A stretch of DNA of 64,000 nucleotides from Candidatus Odyssella thessalonicensis L13 (GTDB taxonomy: Bacteria > Pseudomonadota > Alphaproteobacteria > Paracaedibacterales > Paracaedibacteraceae). The translations under genes were made by a program, and so were the position numbers. Of this stretch, positions 17,889 through 27,998 are shown piece after piece (position 1 is the first letter of the stretch; each line of letters opens with the position of its first letter). The stretch lies in contig NZ_AEWF01000006.1 of the NCBI RefSeq assembly GCF_000190415.1, positions 7,501 to 71,500 on the forward strand. Direction: 5' to 3'. A model generated the notes under the pieces. The model had not been told where the DNA came from. It was given only the letters and a program-made list of their open reading frames with translations, and ran no database searches.

Positions 17889-19370
17889 TTATCTTTTCTT
17901 ATTTTGAGCAAACAAATCGAGCAAATATTCAGCCGTTTGATCATACCCTTCATTTTTCCAAGCCAAGCGCGGATTCAATAGCTCAGGCGGCAGCCCCGCT
18001 AATTGTTTAGGGATAGCAAGGTCAAAGGGTTGCAGAATCTCATAATCTGCTTGGGATAGCTCACCATTGGTAATCGCGGCAATAATGCGGCGGCTTACGG
18101 GCAAAGCAAAGCGCTGTCCTCCTTGGCCATAACGCCCGCCAGTCCACCCTGTATTAACCAAAAAAACGCTAGCTCCGGTTTTTTGGAGTTTATCTAACAA
18201 CAGATCTGCGTAAACCTGTGGCGGCCGTGCAAAAAAGGGAGCACCAAAGCACGTGGAAAAGGTAGGCTTTATGCCTTCGCCGGCGCCAAACTCCGTACTT
18301 CCGACCAAGGCCGTATACCCTGTCAAGAAATAGTCAGCCGCTTGCGAATAGCTCAGCTTTGCCACCGGCGGCAAAACTCCAAACAGATCACAGGTCAAAA
18401 AGACAATATAGTTAGGGTGCGGATGAACAGACTCTGTCGCTCGTCCGGGAATATACTCCAAAGGATAAACAACCCGAGTATTCTGGGTAATAGAACCATC
18501 ATCATAGTCCGGCACCCCTTGGTCATCCAAGACCACATTTTCCAGCACAGCACCATGTTTAATAGCAGCCCAGATCAGTGGCTCACCTTCTTGCGTCAGA
18601 TGAATACACTTAGCATAGCAGCCGCCTTCAAAGTTAAAGAGACCATCTTCTGCCCAACCATGCTCATCATCACCAATAAGCTGACGCTCAGGATCGGCTG
18701 ATAACGTGGTCTTGCCTGTACCTGACAAGCCGAAAAAAAGCGCCGTTTTACCATCTGGGCCTTTATTTGCAGAGCAATGCATTGGCAATACCCTTTTTCC
18801 GGGCAGAGTAAATCCCAAAACTGAGAACAAAGCTTTCTTCATTTCCCCGGCGTATAAGGTGCCGCAGATTAAAATGCGACGCTGGGAGAAATCAAGAACA
18901 ATGGCAGCAGGACCATTTAAATTATATAAAGCCGGATCAGGAATAAAATGGGCAGCATTAATAAGGTGCCATTCAGGAAGGTCAATAGGACATTGGGAGC
19001 GGATAAAGAGTTTTTGGCAAAACAGAGTATGCCAAGCCAAATTACACTGCACCCGGACGGTGGTATGATACTCTGGATGAGAGCCAACCTGCAAAGTATC
19101 CTCATAAATTGGATGAGATTCTAAAGAGTGCTGCGCCTCTTGCCATAATTTTTCAAAAACTTCCGGTAATATTTTTTGATTAAGTCCGCCCCAAGCGACC
19201 GTATCCTGAGTTATTTCATCACAAACAATATATTTATCTTTCGGCGACCGCCCGGTACGCTGCCCCGTAAAAACGCGCAAGGCCCCATCGCGGGTTAACG
19301 TTCCTTCCTTATTCTGGACAGCTATATCGAATAAGTCTCTGTGTTTTGCTGAAGGAGTTTGCGTTTCCAT
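17889..19370 (-). CDS. pckA: Phosphoenolpyruvate carboxykinase (ATP)
   Basis: From the ATG at 19370 (METQTPSAKHRDL) the product has 493 residues. The PEPCK kinase-1a loop FFGLSGTGKTTLSADP, the kinase-2 segment LIGDDEHGWAEDGLFNFEGGCYAK, and RTGRSPKDKYIV near the N-terminus are intact. It converts oxaloacetate and ATP to PEP, CO2 and ADP, the entry point to gluconeogenesis from TCA intermediates. That matches a cell living on amino acids. A longer frame to 19418 exists but adds residues not expected in the family. It is a single-gene unit. Confidence 0.96.
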   Translation of the reverse strand: METQTPSAKHRDLFDIAVQNKEGTLTRDGALRVFTGQRTGRSPKDKYIVCDEITQDTVAWGGLNQKILPEVFEKLWQEAQHSLESHPIYEDTLQVGSHPEYHTTVRVQCNLAWHTLFCQKLFIRSQCPIDLPEWHLINAAHFIPDPALYNLNGPAAIVLDFSQRRILICGTLYAGEMKKALFSVLGFTLPGKRVLPMHCSANKGPDGKTALFFGLSGTGKTTLSADPERQLIGDDEHGWAEDGLFNFEGGCYAKCIHLTQEGEPLIWAAIKHGAVLENVVLDDQGVPDYDDGSITQNTRVVYPLEYIPGRATESVHPHPNYIVFLTCDLFGVLPPVAKLSYSQAADYFLTGYTALVGSTEFGAGEGIKPTFSTCFGAPFFARPPQVYADLLLDKLQKTGASVFLVNTGWTGGRYGQGGQRFALPVSRRIIAAITNGELSQADYEILQPFDLAIPKQLAGLPPELLNPRLAWKNEGYDQTAEYLLDLFAQNKKR

Positions 19371-19992
19371 CACTTTAGTCTCTGCCCTAAAACCTAACCT
19401 ATAGCAATAGAATAGCAAAGGGTTAGACTTCAGAGAAATTAAAATGAAATAATTACATAAATCTTTAAAAATTATTAATTAAGCTAATTATTCTTTAAGA
19501 TTATAAACTGTAGAACGAATTAATAACTACTCGTCTTCTCTTCAAAATCAGAAGCGACACCCCCTTTTAAAAGGATTCATATTTCTCCCCTCTTCCTAAG
19601 TTATTCAAGTCTTACATTATTGAGGGCAAAGGACGTTTCCGCGGCAATGGCTTAATGCTTAAGTCAGGATTACCCCTCCTGCCCTGCGAAGAATGCTTCT
19701 AAGTTATATTACCAAATCTTATCGTTTCTCTCCCTGAAAACAGTCTAAGCAAGCTGCTTATTCCTCCCATTAATTTTCAGCAGTTTTTATCCCTTTAAAA
19801 AGAAGAAAGATAAAGTTATCAATAAGAACAAAGATGGTTTTATTTACGGTATAATATTAACAAGATTGATACGACACCACCCTAAATTTCATAAAAATAA
19901 TGCTTTTAACTTGCAGCTCCCCCTTGAAATTTGTTAGAAAAATGGATATCTCTAGTTGAGAAAATTTAATTACCTATTTAGAGGAACAAATA
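19371..19992. other. Long intergenic region upstream of acpP
   Basis: About 620 AT-rich bases between divergent pckA and acpP, so both promoters lie here. TATAAT at 19850-19855 is a good -10 box for acpP but has no clear -35 partner. No ORF with coding character, tRNA or hairpin-rich RNA was seen. Confidence 0.4.
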
Positions 19993-20229
19993 ATGAGCAA
20001 CGTAAAAGACCGCGTCATCAATATCGTAGTTGACCATCTAGGTGTTGAGGCTTCGAAAGTTACAGAAACATCTAGCTTTGTTGACGACCTTGGCGCAGAT
20101 AGCCTCGATACAGTTGAACTTGTTATGAAGTTTGAAGAAGAATTTGGCATTGAAATTCCTGATACAGCTGCTGAGAAAATTGCTACAGTTAAAGATGCGA
20201 TCAGCTTTATCGAAGCTAACGCAGCCTAA
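19993..20229 (+). CDS. acpP: Acyl carrier protein
   Basis: A 78-residue acidic helical protein with the phosphopantetheine attachment site [13 protein letters not shown] (Ser about 37). It carries growing acyl chains for fatty-acid and lipid A synthesis in the cytosol. A strong SD (gagga) precedes the ATG. FabF follows after 74 bases, the conserved acpP-fabF pairing. In most alphaproteobacteria mltG would come next; here it is about 40 kb away. Confidence 0.98.
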   Translation: MSNVKDRVINIVVDHLGVEASKVTETSSFVDDLGADSLDTVELVMKFEEEFGIEIPDTAAEKIATVKDAISFIEANAA

Positions 20230-20303
20230 GTATTTTAAGTCCTGTGGGGCGGTTTAATAAGGAGCCGCCCCTTTTTAACTTCAATAAAATTGCAGAGAAT
20301 TAC

Positions 20304-21572
20304 ATGCGGCGAGTTGTTATCACAGGTATTGGTTTGGTAACCCCTCTAGCGGACGGTGTAAAGCCGACCTGGGATGCTATATTAGCAGGTAAATCAGGGA
20401 TACGAGCAATTGAGGCCTTTGATGTCTCTGACCTCCCAGCCAAAATCGGAGCCATGGTTCCACGAGGGGACACCCAAGTCTATGGCCAAGGCCTTTTTAA
20501 TCCTGACTTATACATGGAAGTAAAGGATCAACGCAAAGTTGATGACTTTATTTTATATGGAGTAGCGGCAGCGCAGCAGGCCATAGAAGACTCAGGTTGG
20601 TCACCTCAAACTGATGAAGAACGGTGGCGGACAGGCGTTATTATTGGCTCAGGAATCGGTGGGCTGAGTAAAATTCATGAAACAGGGTCAACTTTAAATA
20701 GTTCAGGACCACGACGGGTTTCCCCTTACTTTATTCCTGCATCGCTGATTAATTTGATCTCCGGCCATGTTTCCATTCGCCATGGTTTTATGGGCCCCAA
20801 TCATGCTGTTGTGACCGCTTGTGCGACCGGTGCTCATGCTATTGGTGATGCGTCACGAATGATTATGTTTGGGGATGCAGACGTTATGGTTGCCGGCGGC
20901 AGTGAAGGTGCTGTTTGCCGCTTAGCCATGGCTGGCTTCGCTTCAGCCCGAGCCTTATCGACCCGGTACAATGATACCCCTGAACAGGCTTCACGTCCCT
21001 GGGATGAAGGCCGCGATGGATTTGTTATGGGCGAAGGTGCCGGTGTAGTCATTCTAGAAGAATATGAGCATGCTAAAAAACGTGGCGCTAAAATCTATGC
21101 AGAAGTTATAGGCTATGGTATGTCAGGGGATGCCCATCATATTACAGCTCCGGCGGAAGATGGGAATGGTGCCTATCGTGCCATGATGGCAGCCTTACAT
21201 AATGCTAAGATAAATCCGGAAGATGTGGACTATATTAATGCCCACGGCACGTCCACTCCTGTTGGCGATGCCATTGAAGTGAAAGCCGTTAAGCGTGCCT
21301 TTGGTGACCATGCCCATAAATTATCTATTTCATCTACGAAGTCAGCAATTGGCCATCTTTTAGGGGCCGCGGGTAGTGTTGAGGCTATATTCTGTGCCTT
21401 AGCTTTAAGGGATCAAGTGGCGCCTCCGACTCTTAATTTAGACAATCCATCCGAAGGATGCGATTTAGATTTTGTCGCAAAACGGGCCAAGCAGCGCCCG
21501 ATTAAAGTTGCTATATCAAACTCTTTTGGGTTCGGCGGAACAAACGCTTCCCTGATCTTAAAAGCGATTTAA
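20304..21572 (+). CDS. fabF: 3-oxoacyl-ACP synthase II
   Basis: From the ATG at 20304 ([15 protein letters not shown], the family start) the product has 422 residues. The catalytic Cys is in [15 protein letters not shown], the two His in [11 protein letters not shown] and [12 protein letters not shown], and the C-terminal [13 protein letters not shown] is present. It elongates acyl-ACP with malonyl-ACP in fatty-acid synthesis. A frame extension to 20244 is not needed. It sits between acpP and ndk in one apparent transcription unit that ends at the terminator after ndk. Confidence 0.97.
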   Translation: MRRVVITGIGLVTPLADGVKPTWDAILAGKSGIRAIEAFDVSDLPAKIGAMVPRGDTQVYGQGLFNPDLYMEVKDQRKVDDFILYGVAAAQQAIEDSGWSPQTDEERWRTGVIIGSGIGGLSKIHETGSTLNSSGPRRVSPYFIPASLINLISGHVSIRHGFMGPNHAVVTACATGAHAIGDASRMIMFGDADVMVAGGSEGAVCRLAMAGFASARALSTRYNDTPEQASRPWDEGRDGFVMGEGAGVVILEEYEHAKKRGAKIYAEVIGYGMSGDAHHITAPAEDGNGAYRAMMAALHNAKINPEDVDYINAHGTSTPVGDAIEVKAVKRAFGDHAHKLSISSTKSAIGHLLGAAGSVEAIFCALALRDQVAPPTLNLDNPSEGCDLDFVAKRAKQRPIKVAISNSFGFGGTNASLILKAI

Positions 21573-21588
21573 CTTATTGGAGATTATA

Positions 21589-22011
21589 ATGGCTATCGAA
21601 AGAACCTTTTCAATCATTAAACCGGATGCGACACGTCGCAATCTAACAGGTAAAATTAATTCTAAAATCGAAGAAGCAGGACTGCGGATTATTGCCCAAA
21701 AGCGCTTGCAATTAACGAAGGCTCAAGCTGAAGGTTTTTATGCCGTTCATAAAGAGCGCGCCTTCTTTAATGACTTGGTGTCGTTCATGATTTCTGGTCC
21801 TGTTGTCGTCCAAGTTTTAGAGGGTGAAAACGCTGTTGCCGCCTATCGTGAAATCATGGGTGCAACTAACCCTGAGAACGCAGCTTCAGGAACAATCCGC
21901 AAAGAATTTGCAGAATCCATTGAAGCGAACTCCGTTCATGGCTCAGATTCCTTAGAAAATGCTGCCATCGAAATTTCTTATTTCTTCAGCCAAGTTGAAA
22001 TTGTTGGCTAA
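21589..22011 (+). CDS. ndk: Nucleoside diphosphate kinase
   Basis: From the ATG at 21589 ([18 protein letters not shown], preceded by ggag) the product has 140 residues, the standard length. The phospho-histidine signature is in [12 protein letters not shown] near residue 117. It equalises nucleoside triphosphate pools by ping-pong phosphate transfer. It lies 16 bases after fabF and shares its unit. In other alphaproteobacteria ndk often follows holC, so it has moved here. Confidence 0.98.
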   Translation: MAIERTFSIIKPDATRRNLTGKINSKIEEAGLRIIAQKRLQLTKAQAEGFYAVHKERAFFNDLVSFMISGPVVVQVLEGENAVAAYREIMGATNPENAASGTIRKEFAESIEANSVHGSDSLENAAIEISYFFSQVEIVG

Positions 22012-22042
22012 TATATAAGTCTTACAAAGCCACCAGAATGCT

Positions 22043-22072
22043 AAGCCCCTACTAAAAATAGGGGCTTTTTCC
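22043..22072 (+). terminator. Intrinsic terminator after ndk
   Basis: AAGCCCCT (22043-22050) pairs with AGGGGCTT (22060-22067) around an ACTAAAAAT loop, followed by TTTCC. It ends the acpP-fabF-ndk unit. Confidence 0.85.
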
Positions 22073-22355
22073 TTACTCATCCTCTTCCTGCTATTATCAA
22101 GAGCATTTTTTTACTTAGCTCTGTCTTAGAAATTTATTAGAATGGGTGCCTGTCTTAGAAAAGACTACTAAGATATCTCTTAAAGGGCAGTCTGTGTTAA
22201 CAGAGAAGCTTAGGCCCTGCCGCAGCCTCGCTTACTTCCGACAAAGTCTAAATTATTTGCGCTGCATCGACAAAGCAGAAACGTAGCCAATAATTTATGA
22301 TCATCTATCAGGCTGAGTGTATAAGCCCTAATCCCCATTAAGGGGTGAATGTTAA

Positions 22356-22397
22356 AGAAGCATTTTAGAAGCATTTTAGAAGCATTTTAGAAGCTTT
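22356..22397 (+). repeat. Short tandem repeat, 11-base unit
   Basis: Three exact head-to-tail copies of agaagcatttt and a partial fourth, in a non-coding stretch of some 580 bases between ndk and the next gene. There are no spacers, so this is not a CRISPR. The rest of the region (22073-22594) shows no ORF or RNA gene. Confidence 0.85.
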
Positions 22398-22594
22398 TCA
22401 TATTATATACGCCTGTGAAAAAGGCAATTATCTGGAAAAGTGATCTTACCTCTTTTTCCATCTCATTCTTAAAACAGAAAGAAAGTATGATGGTTCACGG
22501 TAATTATAAAATTTATATTGAAAAATCACTTTAGCATTATTACATGAAATTTAATAACTTCTTCCTAGTAAAACGCTCAAGAGAACATATCAAA

Positions 22595-24935
22595 ATGAAA
22601 ATAAAAGGATTGCAGCAGCTTCTTCTTATCTGCGCCATGACAGCATTCACTTTTCCCCTGCACGCTATGGACGTACAGGAAAGAGGAACTCCCCCCTCTT
22701 CCCCTACCCTAACAGAAACTGATGTTACGCTAATCAGTAAAAAGAAGAAGGTCATGAAGAAACTTTCCAGGCAGAAGAGCAAGAAAACAGGACTGAAGAC
22801 ACTGATGATTACCAGCCCCGTTACGGAGAACCAGGCAGGGTTTACGGCTCTTTCAATGATCCACAAGAGATAACTGATTGGATGAAAGCTTCAGGCGTAT
22901 TAATTAAGTGTCGGAATGAGAGAGAGGCCTTAAAAATACGTTCAATCCTTAAAAAATATCCTCCAAAAAATCTCAATAATTTAAATATTTTTACTGTATC
23001 AGAGGTATTAAATAAATGTCAAAATGGGAAAGAGATCTATGATATACTAGATTCTTCTCAAGAATGGTCCACGGAAGAGCTTATTAAGGCAATCAAATGG
23101 ATGAAGACCTCAGGAGCGTGGGATAAGTGTTTCAACGGGGAGCAGATTTCCGGCATATTATTTTGCTTTTGCTTAACGGCCCCAAAGAGGCTAACTTTTC
23201 TAACTGAATTGATGAAGACTTCAGGATTATTGGATAAGTGTCAAGATGGAGAAGAGATCCACATAATATCGATTCTAGACGATTACCCTCAAGAGAAACT
23301 GAACCTTTTATTTGAAAGGAAGAAAACCTCAAGAGTATTATATAACTGTCAAAATGGAGAAGAGATTCTCGAAATAGTAAGGGGTTTTAGGGATTGTCCT
23401 CAAGAGAGACTGAATCTTGTATTTGAATGGATGACAACCTCGAGAATATTGGAGAAGTGTCAAAAGGTTGGGGAAATCTCCCTTATATTAGAGCACCTTA
23501 GATATTACTCTGATGAGAGAATAAAGACGGTAATGGAATGGTTGACAACTTCAGGAATATTGGATAAGTGCAAACCTGTATTAGATAAGTATAAGAGTGC
23601 ACAGCTTATCAGCAATTTATTATATGTACTCAAAAATTTCGATATTAGCACATTATATAGTCCAAGAGGAATACTCCCTACTCGAGAAGAGTTGTTGCCA
23701 CTCTATATTATTGGAGCCACACTTACAAATATATCTGAGAATTGTAAGGAGGCTCTTGAGCGTTGTATTGAGAGCCCGAAAACTCGCCTGAGAACTTTGG
23801 AATTGATTGATTATATCCATGGTGAAGAAAGTGAACTAGCTCAAGAATATTTACTTCTTGCCGCCGGATATGATAACTCTCATGATCCCAATGGGTTTTT
23901 AGCCGTTTACCGAGAAATGATGGAAAAACGAGAACAACAAGCCCGACCTCCCCTTCGAACCCAGACTCCCGGGATTGTTCTAAATCTGGCGCGCGTACAA
24001 GAACCGAGAGCTGCAGCTCCCATATACACATGCCTCTTAATGTATGGACGCGCTTGTTTAACTCCTTTAAAACGGTTAATAAGGAATCCCTGCAGGCTCT
24101 TTTTGTCGATGTCAGTTATGACAGTCTACTAGCGCTAGAAACAAACCCTCACATTACCAGTCTGCTTGATTTAAAGGATAGCCTTGTCATTAAAGGTGGG
24201 GTCTCTTCACATAGCTTTATGTTAAGAGATGTCTTGAAACGAATTCAAACTCTTCATCAGATAGACCCGATTGCAGCTATGGCAAGTTTTAGCCAGCTTT
24301 TGGTGAATATTACAACCTGTCCAACCGGTAAGCTCAACGGGATTACCCATACCTATCTGCTGATGAACAAAGATACGATTCTGGATGAAGGTGAGCTTGG
24401 ATCAACTGCCTTTACACAAGCAATTACTTATCATTTTAATGAAGAGTTACGCCGGTTTAGAGAGGGAACGCTTTCAGCTATGATAAGATCCATTGTTAAA
24501 AAATCTTATGTAGATCCCCATGATATTCAGTATGTTCGGGGAATTATTGGCGGCGAAGTTGGTTTATTGTTTGCGGGGGAAGTTCCAAGGATTGATATAA
24601 ATGGAAATGCAGTCCATTCTGCGCTGCGCCAAATGAGCAAGCAAGCGCTTCTTGAACTTTTTTACCAATATTACACGGTTGAGGAAGTGATTGAGCTATT
24701 CCATACCAAACTTAATAATGGAAGCTTTAAAATTGAGGACTCGAGGAGTGGTAAAAACCTAACAATTTGGATAATTAATGAGTATTTAAGAGACTCTGTC
24801 TATGATGTTGAGAGTAGCCGTTACATTCCAAAGTATGTAATAGTTGATGAAAACGGAAAACCCGTGGGATTGACGCCAACAGCAGCTAAGGATCTGTTAT
24901 TGCAGATAGGGTTCTTAACCGCCGCTCCACAGTAA
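22595..24935 (+). pseudogene. Exported helical-repeat protein, split over three frames
   Basis: The gene starts with a signal peptide (MKIKGLQQLLLICAMTAFTF ... LHA before MD). Its frame then changes near an A5 tract at about 22739-22743, where the next frame continues upstream as acidic sequence (EEGHEETFQAEEQ). The second frame runs to 24132 and carries seven repeats of 36-37 residues with the pattern W-M-[KT]-T-S-G-x-L-[DE]-K-C-[QN]. Repeat starts are at 22879, about 22990, 23098, 23209, 23317, 23428 and 23539. A third frame (24030-24935) gives 300 more residues without a signal or start of its own, so it is the C-terminal half. Each part reads cleanly, so the breaks are recent, regulated by slippage, or assembly errors. 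Family unknown. Confidence 0.7.
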
Positions 24936-25026
24936 AAGCACTTTACGGATAAAAAGAGCCCCTGCTACAAAAGGGGCTGGATGCACTCACAGGATGTATA
25001 AGTCCAAATAAAGTTAAGACGAAAAG

Positions 25027-25073
25027 ATGAGCGGGCTCCCCCCTTAAAAGTGCTGGAGCGAGCTCATTTTTTT
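25027..25073 (+). terminator. Hairpin followed by T7 after the repeat-protein gene
   Basis: ATGAGCGGGCTCC (25027-25039) pairs with GGAGCGAGCTCAT (25055-25067) with two mismatches, then runs into seven Ts. A smaller hairpin at 24957-24978 (AGCCCC/GGGGCT) has its T tract on the minus strand. The rest of the 540-base gap shows no gene. It includes a 19-base motif also found near 50750. Confidence 0.65.
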
Positions 25074-25473
25074 AATTAAAAAAAGAAAAAGGCCTCAAGG
25101 ATAGTATTTGTCGACCATATAATTTGAAGGCTTTTTCTGCAAGATATCCTGGCCTGCCTTTTATACAAAATGTTTATGAGACTATCTGCTCCCAAAGATC
25201 AGCGCAGTCATCGCTAACCAATCAGTTAGCAAGAAAGCCGTGTAGTCTCATTCAATCTGAATGAAGGCGGACTCACATTTCCTTATTTCAAAAAAGTGAC
25301 GGGTCGTAGGAGGTTCCCATTCGAGATAAAGATATAATTTAAAATTCTGAAACCCTATTAATCTATAATTAATGTTTAGTCCCTAATTAATAGGGGGCTC
25401 GTATTAAAGCAAGATATATAAGCAACATTTAAGGCACTCTATTACTTTAAAGAATGAAAGGTAGGCTGTAGAA

Positions 25474-26613
25474 ATGCATAAGTTTCATAATGTCGTGATT
25501 CTATCAACGGTTGGATTTGGTCTTCTTGACACTATAAAAGCAATGGAGCCAGCCAATATGCCGACAAGGGAGGGTGAAATCAGTCATGTGATAGCAGCCC
25601 CAAGTACAGACTTTTCTGCGCCAGAAAAAGCAATTGATGACTGGTATCATCAGAAAAGATTTCAAGAGATTATTGCCTATGCGCCGCAGTTGATTGAACA
25701 TTTAGCTCCACAAATATCCATCACAAAGCAAATCCCTCTGTCCAAGGACACCATCTTTATGATCGGTGATGCTTATATGCAAGCCGGAGAAAACGCTGTT
25801 GACAGAAAAGAAAAAATGGAACAGGGGTTGGGATTATTTCAAAGAATATTCCAGTTATTAGGGCACAATGTTCCCGGTATTATTCACGCTTGGGTCGGCG
25901 TCCTAGAAGAGGGGTTAGGCCAGCCCATGCCTTTTATGCAATTCATCCAAGCTTTCGCAAAAGATCAGAGTTTGGAGAGCTATTATCATACGGCTGCCGC
26001 CAAATCTTATTTGCGAATAGGAAAATATGATACAGCCCTTGAGGAATACAATATTGCGCTTCACAAGCTGACTCAAGAGCAGCATGGTTCCCAGAATAAC
26101 CGACAATATGACACTTGGCTATTATACGAAGGGCGGGGACTGGCTTATTTTAAATTAAACCGGTGGAAAGAGGCGATCACAAATTATTTAGCTGCAATAA
26201 ATTCTAATTCAAATCACAAATTACTTACTCCCTTGAATTACATAAACCTTGCTAACGCTTATTTTAATGAGCGTAATTACCAAGACTCTTTAACCTGGTT
26301 TCTTAACGCTTTGACAGAGATCAAAGAGCAAAAAGCTATCTATTATTTCGCCGCGGCTGAGCCCGCCATGGACCTTAACCAATGGGAGCTAGCAGCCCAT
26401 TTCTTTGAGCAGGGATTTGATGTGGCAGCAAAGAATGGAGATCCCGTAACCTGGCAAAATTATTCGAATGCTGGCTACGTCTATATGCAGCTGGGTAACT
26501 GGGAAGAAGTGGCCAAATACCTTAACAAAGCCAAAGCTCTACAGTCCCCTCTCCCACCGCATGTTCAACAGCGTTTAGATACAGCTAATGCGTATCTCCG
26601 CGCTAAAGGTTAA
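25474..26613 (+). CDS. Exported TPR-repeat protein
   Basis: A 379-residue protein. The signal-like start HKFHNVVILSTVGFGLLDTIKA is followed directly by MEP. From about residue 165 to the end it has five or so tetratricopeptide units: AAAKSYLRIGKYDTALEEYNI, YEGRGLAYFKLNRWKEAITNY, YINLANAYFNERNYQDSLTWF, AAEPAMDLNQWELAAHFFEQ and YSNAGYVYMQLGNWEEVAKY. TPRs are protein-binding scaffolds. No enzymatic domain is visible. It is monocistronic with its own terminator. A secreted effector or periplasmic scaffold are both possible. Confidence 0.82.
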   Translation: MHKFHNVVILSTVGFGLLDTIKAMEPANMPTREGEISHVIAAPSTDFSAPEKAIDDWYHQKRFQEIIAYAPQLIEHLAPQISITKQIPLSKDTIFMIGDAYMQAGENAVDRKEKMEQGLGLFQRIFQLLGHNVPGIIHAWVGVLEEGLGQPMPFMQFIQAFAKDQSLESYYHTAAAKSYLRIGKYDTALEEYNIALHKLTQEQHGSQNNRQYDTWLLYEGRGLAYFKLNRWKEAITNYLAAINSNSNHKLLTPLNYINLANAYFNERNYQDSLTWFLNALTEIKEQKAIYYFAAAEPAMDLNQWELAAHFFEQGFDVAAKNGDPVTWQNYSNAGYVYMQLGNWEEVAKYLNKAKALQSPLPPHVQQRLDTANAYLRAKG

Positions 26614-26643
26614 ATTCCTAGGACTTACCCCCTTATGCTTCCA

Positions 26644-26675
26644 GGTCACTCTGCTCTACAGAGTGGCCGCTTTTA
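26644..26675 (+). terminator. Intrinsic terminator after the TPR gene
   Basis: GGTCACTCTG (26644-26653) pairs with CAGAGTGGCC (26659-26668) with one wobble, followed by GCTTTTATG. The remaining 270 bases up to the lipoprotein gene hold no visible feature. Confidence 0.7.
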
Positions 26676-26947
26676 TGTCCCTCCCCTCTCTTTCTCATCC
26701 CCCCTATACTTGTTAACCTCTCTACCCTAAGGACTGATTGCGCGGTTAGTATTCCTCTAGTCGCTCGCTTTTAAAAGCTATCCTTCTTGGGATGGGTTTC
26801 TTCTTAAAAGCAATTAATTTTACCTTAATTAGGCCGAAGGTCGCGTCTATCTAAGCCCATGAATCAAGTGGTATTTTTCTCCTGTTTCTTTAAAAGATCT
26901 CCTTTTAGGATTTAAAAATGTAAACATTAAATAGTAAGGTGTAAACA

Positions 26948-27520
26948 ATGAAAATTCGTACTACGTATTGGTTAAGTATGGCGGCTCTTCTTTTAACAGC
27001 AGGATGCGAGACCCCCCCTACAGATCGCCTAGCTGAGAATATCGCTCCCTTTGTTGACCGCGATGTCCACCTTATTATCAAGAATAGAAACACCAAAGAG
27101 TTGGCGCTATTAGTCAAACCAGAAACCCTACCTGAGTCAAGAGCTCCGGGTATGACCACTCATCGGCTGGATCTAGTTGCTTTTACGGTCCCGGCAGCCC
27201 CCAATAACAAAAGCAGCACTGACGTGGTTCTGAATGTGCCGGCTCACAAGTTAGGAAAGTTTGATTATTACTCGATTTACGGCGAAACTAATCCTTTGAC
27301 CCATATCGGTACATGTAATCGCCTTGAACCAGGTAAGTGGTATCAAGTTGAGTTCACCAACAATAGATTTGGCACCGACTGTATTGCTATCAGAATTGCG
27401 CAACCGCCAGCTTCAGCATTAAGAAACCTGCAGCCCATCTCAACGCGTAACACATTAACTCATAGCGAGATTTCATCATATTCTAAGCATCCAGCTTCAG
27501 TTGTTATCTCAACAGAGTAA
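26948..27520 (+). CDS. Lipoprotein of unknown function
   Basis: A 190-residue product whose N-terminus (MKIRTTYWLSMAALLLTAGC) is a lipoprotein signal with lipobox LTAGC and the lipidated Cys at residue 20. Asp is not at +2 (it is Glu), so outer-membrane delivery is expected under the usual Lol rule. The mature part has beta-strand character (DVHLIIKNRNTKELALLVK, STDVVLNVPAHKLGKFDYYS) and two more Cys. It is a single-gene unit flanked by terminators. No domain is recognised. Confidence 0.75.
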   Translation: MKIRTTYWLSMAALLLTAGCETPPTDRLAENIAPFVDRDVHLIIKNRNTKELALLVKPETLPESRAPGMTTHRLDLVAFTVPAAPNNKSSTDVVLNVPAHKLGKFDYYSIYGETNPLTHIGTCNRLEPGKWYQVEFTNNRFGTDCIAIRIAQPPASALRNLQPISTRNTLTHSEISSYSKHPASVVISTE

Positions 27521-27570
27521 TAGCTTCTAAGGGCTTGACCCTCGTCAGTTGAAGAGCATGAGACTTTGAC

Positions 27571-27630
27571 AAAGAAGGCATTTTAGAAGATCTGGGAGGG
27601 AAGATCTTGCTAAAATGCCTTCTTTTATTT
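27571..27630. terminator. Very long perfect hairpin, likely bidirectional terminator
   Basis: AAAGAAGGCATTTTAG (27571-27586) pairs perfectly with 27610-27625. It continues inward as AAGATCT/AGATCTT after a one-base bulge, leaving an eight-base loop and a total of 23 pairs. Runs of T flank the 3' side, and runs of A on the 5' side give the same on the other strand. The rest of the 480-base gap (27631-27998) shows no gene. Confidence 0.8.
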
Positions 27631-27998
27631 TTCTCAATTTTATTACTAACAGGCCGCTATCTTTTTCCTGCGCCGCCAATATATGATAAATTTTTTAAGA
27701 TTAAAGAAACTATTTTTTTCTAAATCTTACCCTCGCATATTTTAGCAGCAATCTTCATATTCTTGTGCTTACGATAGGATCTTTGAACTAAAAGTGGGTT
27801 GAATTCAAGAGACTGGCTTTGGTATAAAAGGGAAAATAATACCTAGGTCATATTCTGTCAAGATCATAAAAATTAGGCATTAGTGATCTTTAGGAAAGTT
27901 TACATTGATGTAAATGTTTCTCACAGTTCAAATAATAAAAATTTTGTATAACTTATATGGCACAAATAAATAAACAACAAGAAAGCACAGGTAAAATC

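Noticed and set aside
22356-22397. CRISPR array
   Set aside because: The repeats are 11 bases long and directly adjacent with no spacers, and no cas genes are near.
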